NCBI GenBank assembly: GCA_020025055.1
Contig: JAHHST010000054.1
Span: 1 to 9,853 of the forward strand
Direction: 5' to 3'
DNA length: 9,853 bases
Origin: Longicatena sp.
GTDB taxonomy: Bacteria; Bacillota_I; Bacilli_A; Erysipelotrichales; Erysipelotrichaceae
The position numbers and the translations under genes were made by a program. This document shows positions 6,673 to 9,853 of the stretch, piece by piece (position 1 is the first letter of the stretch; each line of letters starts with the position of its first letter). The notes under the pieces are model-generated. The model was not told the origin of the DNA, made no database searches, and was given only the letters and a program-made list of their open reading frames with translations.

Positions 6673-7959
6673 TTAAACCCATCCACGCAATTCAACAGCA
6701 TTCACTACACGTTTAATCGCAATGACATATGCAGCATCACGCATTGATAAGTTTTCTTCTTGAGCTAATTCGTATACTGATTGGAACGCATTTTTCATAT
6801 TATGTTCTAACTTAGATAAAACTTCATCTTTATCCCAGAAATAATTTGTATTACATTGTACTTGTTCAAAATAACTACATGTAACTCCTCCTGCATTACA
6901 TAAGAAATCAGGAATTAAGAAGATATTTCTTTCGCGAATTAAATCATCACAATCCGGAGTAGTAGGTCCATTCGCTGCTTCACAAATCACTTTAACCTTA
7001 GAAGAAATCATTGGTAAAACTTCAGGTGTAATTTGATTTTCTAATGCAGCAGGAATTAAGATATCTACATCTTGACTAATCCAAGCATCCCCAGGTAGAA
7101 TTTCATAACCTAACTCTTTTGCTTTTTCTCTGTCAATTCCTCCATCTGCAGTTTTTAATTGTTTTAACTCATCAACGTCACAACCACTTTCTCTTTTAAT
7201 TGTACAAGTCGTACCAGTCGTACGATCTGTTCGAGAAATTGCGACCAATTTTCCACCTAATTCAATATACATTCTAGCAGCGTATTCAGCAACATTTCCA
7301 AATCCTTGCATACTAACTGTTGTATTTTTAATATCCATGTTTAATTTATTCAAACATTCCTGCAAACAATAAATCACACCATATCCTGTGGCCTCAGTAC
7401 GTCCAAGTGAACCACCCATTCCTACTGGCTTTCCAGTAATCATTCCAGGATATCGTCCTCCAGCAATAGTTTCGTATTCATCAAGCATCCATAACATATG
7501 TTGACTATTTGTCATAACATCAGGTGCTGCAACATCTAGATTTGGTCCTAATTGCGCATGTATTCTTCTTACATAACCACGACATAAACGTTCTTGTTCC
7601 CCTTTTGAAAGAGTTCGTGGATCACAAATAACTCCACCTTTTCCTCCTCCTAAAGGAATATCCACAACTGCACATTTCCATGTCATCCACATAGATAATG
7701 CACGTACAGTATCTACTGTTTCATTTGGATGAAAACGAATTCCACCTTTTGCTGGACCTCTTGAATCATTATGTTTAATACGATATGCATTAAACACTTT
7801 TGTACTTCCGTCATCCATTTTAACAGGAATTGTAAAATGTGCCTCTTGCATTGGTTGGCGTAATAATTCACGTGTTCCTGCTTCTAAATCTAACATTTCT
7901 GCTACCTTATCGAATTGTGCTTGCGCATTTTTATAAGGGTTATAATTTTGCTCAGACAT
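6673..7959 (-). CDS. Glutamate dehydrogenase, hexameric type (about 50-kDa subunit)
   Basis: A cytoplasmic enzyme for the reversible oxidative deamination of glutamate to 2-oxoglutarate and ammonia. The 428 residues match the normal length of the RocG/GudB-like class. The N-terminal ELFV_dehydrog_N domain has K71 (KGGIRFHP), K95 (TWKC) and the catalytic lysine K107 (GGGKGGV), with catalytic D147 in APDVMTN; the spacing 24/12/40 is that of the family. The C-terminal Rossmann domain (about 185-425) has GFGNVA (219-224) as the dinucleotide loop. After the second strand it reads AISRTDRT: R243 stands where many NAD-type enzymes have an acidic residue, so coenzyme preference is uncertain. A cysteine-containing segment (about 248-260, TGTTCTIKRESGC) replaces the usual short G-x-YNPDGLD stretch. 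The ATG at 7959 is preceded by AAAAGGAGGT with an ideal gap. The gene has its own promoter and terminator and no operon partner. The family is certain; the symbol is left blank because the coenzyme and physiological direction are unknown. Confidence 0.97.
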   Translation of the reverse strand: MSEQNYNPYKNAQAQFDKVAEMLDLEAGTRELLRQPMQEAHFTIPVKMDDGSTKVFNAYRIKHNDSRGPAKGGIRFHPNETVDTVRALSMWMTWKCAVVDIPLGGGKGGVICDPRTLSKGEQERLCRGYVRRIHAQLGPNLDVAAPDVMTNSQHMLWMLDEYETIAGGRYPGMITGKPVGMGGSLGRTEATGYGVIYCLQECLNKLNMDIKNTTVSMQGFGNVAEYAARMYIELGGKLVAISRTDRTTGTTCTIKRESGCDVDELKQLKTADGGIDREKAKELGYEILPGDAWISQDVDILIPAALENQITPEVLPMISSKVKVICEAANGPTTPDCDDLIRERNIFLIPDFLCNAGGVTCSYFEQVQCNTNYFWDKDEVLSKLEHNMKNAFQSVYELAQEENLSMRDAAYVIAIKRVVNAVELRGWV

Positions 7960-8019
7960 GCTGAATACCTCCTTTTATTATGTTTCAATATTTTTTTCAT
8001 CAAAACAAATCACATACAA

Positions 8020-8048
8020 ATTTTATATCAGTTTATTTTCAAAATCAA
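8020..8048 (-). promoter_or_regulatory. Probable promoter of the glutamate dehydrogenase gene
   Basis: TTGATT (8043-8048) and TAAAAT (8020-8025) are 17 nt apart on the minus strand, giving a leader of about 55 nt ending in the strong RBS at 7967-7976. A second, poorer pair (TTGAAA ... TAAATA) lies further upstream. The surrounding AT-rich sequence makes chance matches likely. Confidence 0.55.
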
Positions 8049-8111
8049 GAAATTTATTTACATTTTATTATGTTTTTTTTCAATTTCTAAATATTCTTTT
8101 AATACTGTTTT

Positions 8112-8150
8112 AAATCAAAAAATATAAAGGCGGAATTACCCGCCTTTATA
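8112..8150 (-). terminator. Intrinsic terminator after the wall-anchored GH2 gene
   Basis: A perfect 11-bp stem pairs 8123-8133 with 8140-8150, including the GC-rich core GGCGG/CCGCC, with a 6-nt loop. On the minus strand it is followed by TTTTTTGATTT. It starts 15 bp past the stop codon at 8165 and is the most stable hairpin in the window. Confidence 0.93.
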
Positions 8151-8164
8151 AAAATATTATTTCT

Positions 8165-9853
8165 TTATTTTGATTTTTTTCGATTTTTTAAAACCACCAA
8201 AGCAACTGCTCCAGCTCCCACTAATACTACCCATAATAATGCGCTATGTGTTGATGTACCTGTTGTTGGTGTATCATTCATTTCCACTTTATCATTATTT
8301 GGTTTTTCTATTTGATTAGAATCTGAATTATCTGGTTTTTCTATTTGATTTGAATCTGAATCACTTGGTTTTTCAGTATTTGGTTTAACAGATTCATTTT
8401 CATCTGGAACTGTTGGATTTGTTGAATCTGTCTGATTTTCTACATATTTAATTGTATACGTTCTTTCTGTCCCATTTTCTGCTGTTACAATAATACGAAT
8501 TGTATGTGTTGTTTCATCTTTTAATACAACAGAAGTTGCTGTTTTATCCATATCAAACTCAACATTAATTGAGCTAAAATCAGGGAACTTATCTACTTGA
8601 TTTTCATACATTTCATTTTCAGGTGTGAAGTTTTCAACTTTTTTACCATTTAATGTTAAATTTTTAATAGTAGCATCTTCTTTTGCTTTGTCTCTTGGTA
8701 CATATTCAAATACTTCTAATTCAGTTAAACCTGTGAATGATGATGCTTTCTTCTTATTGATATGTAATTTGATACCATTTGTTGTTACTGGTTTTTTCAA
8801 ATTAATTGTTGTTTTTCCATCACCATCATTGTATGCAACTGGCGTAATATATGAAATTTCTTGTTTTACCCATTCACCTTTATCATTTAATGTTTCAATC
8901 TCTAATTCCATTTCTCTTGGAACTGTACTAGCATGATCTTGGTAAATATAAGCAATGATATCTGAAACTGTATATTTGTTTTTCCAAGTATAACTTACCC
9001 ATGGTTTTACTTGGCTTTGTTCATTATAATCTGTCCATCTTTCATTTGCAGCTGTACTTACTTTTACTCCATTATTTAATGAAGCTAAATTATCTGCAAT
9101 ATGTGTACAGCTTTGTGCTAATTTTGGCATATCACTTTCTAATCTAGCAATATTTTTAGATTCTGGTAATTTTGCTTCAACACGAATATTTGCTTTAACA
9201 GATAATTGTTTATCAGCAACACTAATTGTTCCGTTAACAGTATATGTTTTTCCTGCTTTTAAATCAGTTGAATCAAAATAATTCCAAACAACTGGGAAGT
9301 TACCTGCAACTGTTCCATCAGCATAATAAACTTTACGAGTTTCTGGTAATGAAATTACCATTCCTTCATTCATTACTGTTGAGTAATTTTGAACTCCACC
9401 GAATTCATTATAAACATTAACAGTGATGATTGGTTTTGCATCATATCCATCGATGCTTCCTGTAACTGTGTAAATACCTGCTTTTTTAATATCTAATCTT
9501 GAAGTATCCCATTTTACAGGTAATTCTTTTACTTGTCCATTTTCGAAAATACCTGTAACTGTTGTAGGTAAATTTACCATTTTATTAGTAAATGTACTAT
9601 ATTTAGAAACTAATTCAACAGCACTTAATCGATCTGATGTACTACTTGATTTTGATTTAATAGAAATCACATTGTCTTTCAATCCAACACCTTTTACATG
9701 TAATTTAATGTCACCTGCACGTTTTGTTGATTGAATAATGACTAATGCTTTTCCGTTAAATGAATTACGTGATACACGTTTTGGATCATCTACTCTAAAT
9801 GATTGTGTATCTGATTGATTTCCGTTATCTACACCTACAATTTTTCCTTCACC
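8165..9853 (-). CDS. C-terminal part of a BgaA-like, cell-wall-anchored GH2 beta-galactosidase (5' end off the window)
   Basis: The frame is open to the right edge; 562 C-terminal residues are visible, and numbers below count from the edge. Residues 1-57 (GKIVGVDNGNQ, FNGKALVIIQST) are the last beta-sandwich domain of GH2 beta-galactosidases and closely recall pneumococcal BgaA. Two Big_4 Ig-like domains follow (about 77-149 and 152-228). Next is an F5/8C-like module (about 229-385; NIARLESDMPKLAQS early, TGLTELEVFEY at its end) and a cadherin-like beta-sandwich (about 392-471). An acidic Asn/Ser/Pro linker (472-527) contains a duplicated 11-residue unit. The end is a sorting signal: TPTTG (528-532), a hydrophobic helix (about 536-555) and the tail KNRKKSK. 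The protein should be exported and sortase-linked to the wall, removing terminal beta-galactose from glycans. The first motif residue is T, not the standard L. The catalytic domain is not in the window, so substrate is inferred from the C-terminal similarity. A TTG at 9682 is not the real start. Confidence 0.88.
   Translation of the reverse strand, partial: GEGKIVGVDNGNQSDTQSFRVDDPKRVSRNSFNGKALVIIQSTKRAGDIKLHVKGVGLKDNVISIKSKSSSTSDRLSAVELVSKYSTFTNKMVNLPTTVTGIFENGQVKELPVKWDTSRLDIKKAGIYTVTGSIDGYDAKPIITVNVYNEFGGVQNYSTVMNEGMVISLPETRKVYYADGTVAGNFPVVWNYFDSTDLKAGKTYTVNGTISVADKQLSVKANIRVEAKLPESKNIARLESDMPKLAQSCTHIADNLASLNNGVKVSTAANERWTDYNEQSQVKPWVSYTWKNKYTVSDIIAYIYQDHASTVPREMELEIETLNDKGEWVKQEISYITPVAYNDGDGKTTINLKKPVTTNGIKLHINKKKASSFTGLTELEVFEYVPRDKAKEDATIKNLTLNGKKVENFTPENEMYENQVDKFPDFSSINVEFDMDKTATSVVLKDETTHTIRIIVTAENGTERTYTIKYVENQTDSTNPTVPDENESVKPNTEKPSDSDSNQIEKPDNSDSNQIEKPNNDKVEMNDTPTTGTSTHSALLWVVLVGAGAVALVVLKNRKKSK
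8301..8366 (-). repeat. Two tandem 33-bp units in the wall-spanning linker of the GH2 protein
   Basis: Units 8301-8333 and 8334-8366 differ at only a few bases and are followed by the start of a third (GGTTTTTCA at 8367). They encode the linker unit SDSNQIEKP plus two residues, twice. Such in-frame repeats next to a sorting signal commonly vary in number between strains and set the distance of the enzyme from the wall. Confidence 0.85.

Noticed and set aside
6462..6716. Plus-strand frame of 84 codons across the amidase start region
   Set aside because: It spans the amidase N-terminus, its promoter and a terminator hairpin; no RBS and no family likeness.
7915..8127. Plus-strand frame of 70 codons across the start of the glutamate dehydrogenase gene
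   Set aside because: It overlaps the gene start, its promoter and the neighbouring terminator; composition is the Ile/Phe/Leu-rich type expected of AT-rich noncoding DNA.
8625..8936. Plus-strand frame of 103 codons opposite the GH2 gene
   Set aside because: It is antisense to the F5/8C-like and cadherin-like domains, with no recognisable motif.
9680..9682. TTG codon as start of the GH2-related gene
   Set aside because: The frame continues upstream to the window edge with clear GH2 C-terminal domain sequence, so this is an internal leucine codon.

Overview
The window is strongly AT-rich and every supported gene lies on the minus strand. The A-rich Shine-Dalgarno sites, sigma-A-type promoters, intrinsic terminators, sortase-type wall anchor and BgaA-like/GH31 glycosidases point to a low-GC Gram-positive (Bacillota). 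The mix suggests a gut commensal, perhaps from the Erysipelotrichia or a nearby clostridial group. That taxonomic guess is inference only.

The left half (1-5028) is one very large secreted enzyme, cut off at its C-terminus by the window edge; at least 1676 residues are visible. It has a signal peptide and a GH31 catalytic domain of the type described for alpha-N-acetylgalactosaminidases (O-glycanases). Downstream come FN3, F5/8-type-C (CBM32-like), dockerin-like, cohesin-like, a second F5/8C-like and FIVAR-type modules. Its roughly 310-bp upstream region has a good RBS and a near-consensus cre (CcpA) site.

The centre holds three compact single-gene units. They are a 92-residue two-helix membrane protein of unknown function with its own near-consensus promoter and terminator (5424-5702), a membrane-tethered Amidase_3/CwlD-like peptidoglycan amidase (5804-6523, start revised here), and a hexameric-type glutamate dehydrogenase (6673-7959). 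Strong terminators follow the glutamate dehydrogenase and the 92-residue gene; none is evident after the amidase.

The right end (8165-9853) is the C-terminal part of a BgaA-like, wall-anchored GH2 beta-galactosidase whose catalytic domain lies beyond the window. Visible are the last GH2 domain, two Big_4 Ig-like domains, an F5/8C-like module, a cadherin-like domain, an acidic repeat linker and an unusual TPTTG sorting signal.

The two large enzymes would fit together in host mucin or glycoprotein O-glycan breakdown: a beta-galactosidase exposes core GalNAc and a GH31 enzyme acts on alpha-GalNAc. The dockerin-like and cohesin-like modules suggest surface enzyme complexes. The genes between them are metabolic or cell-wall genes with no obvious part in this. 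I found no RNA genes, CRISPR arrays, transposases or phage genes.
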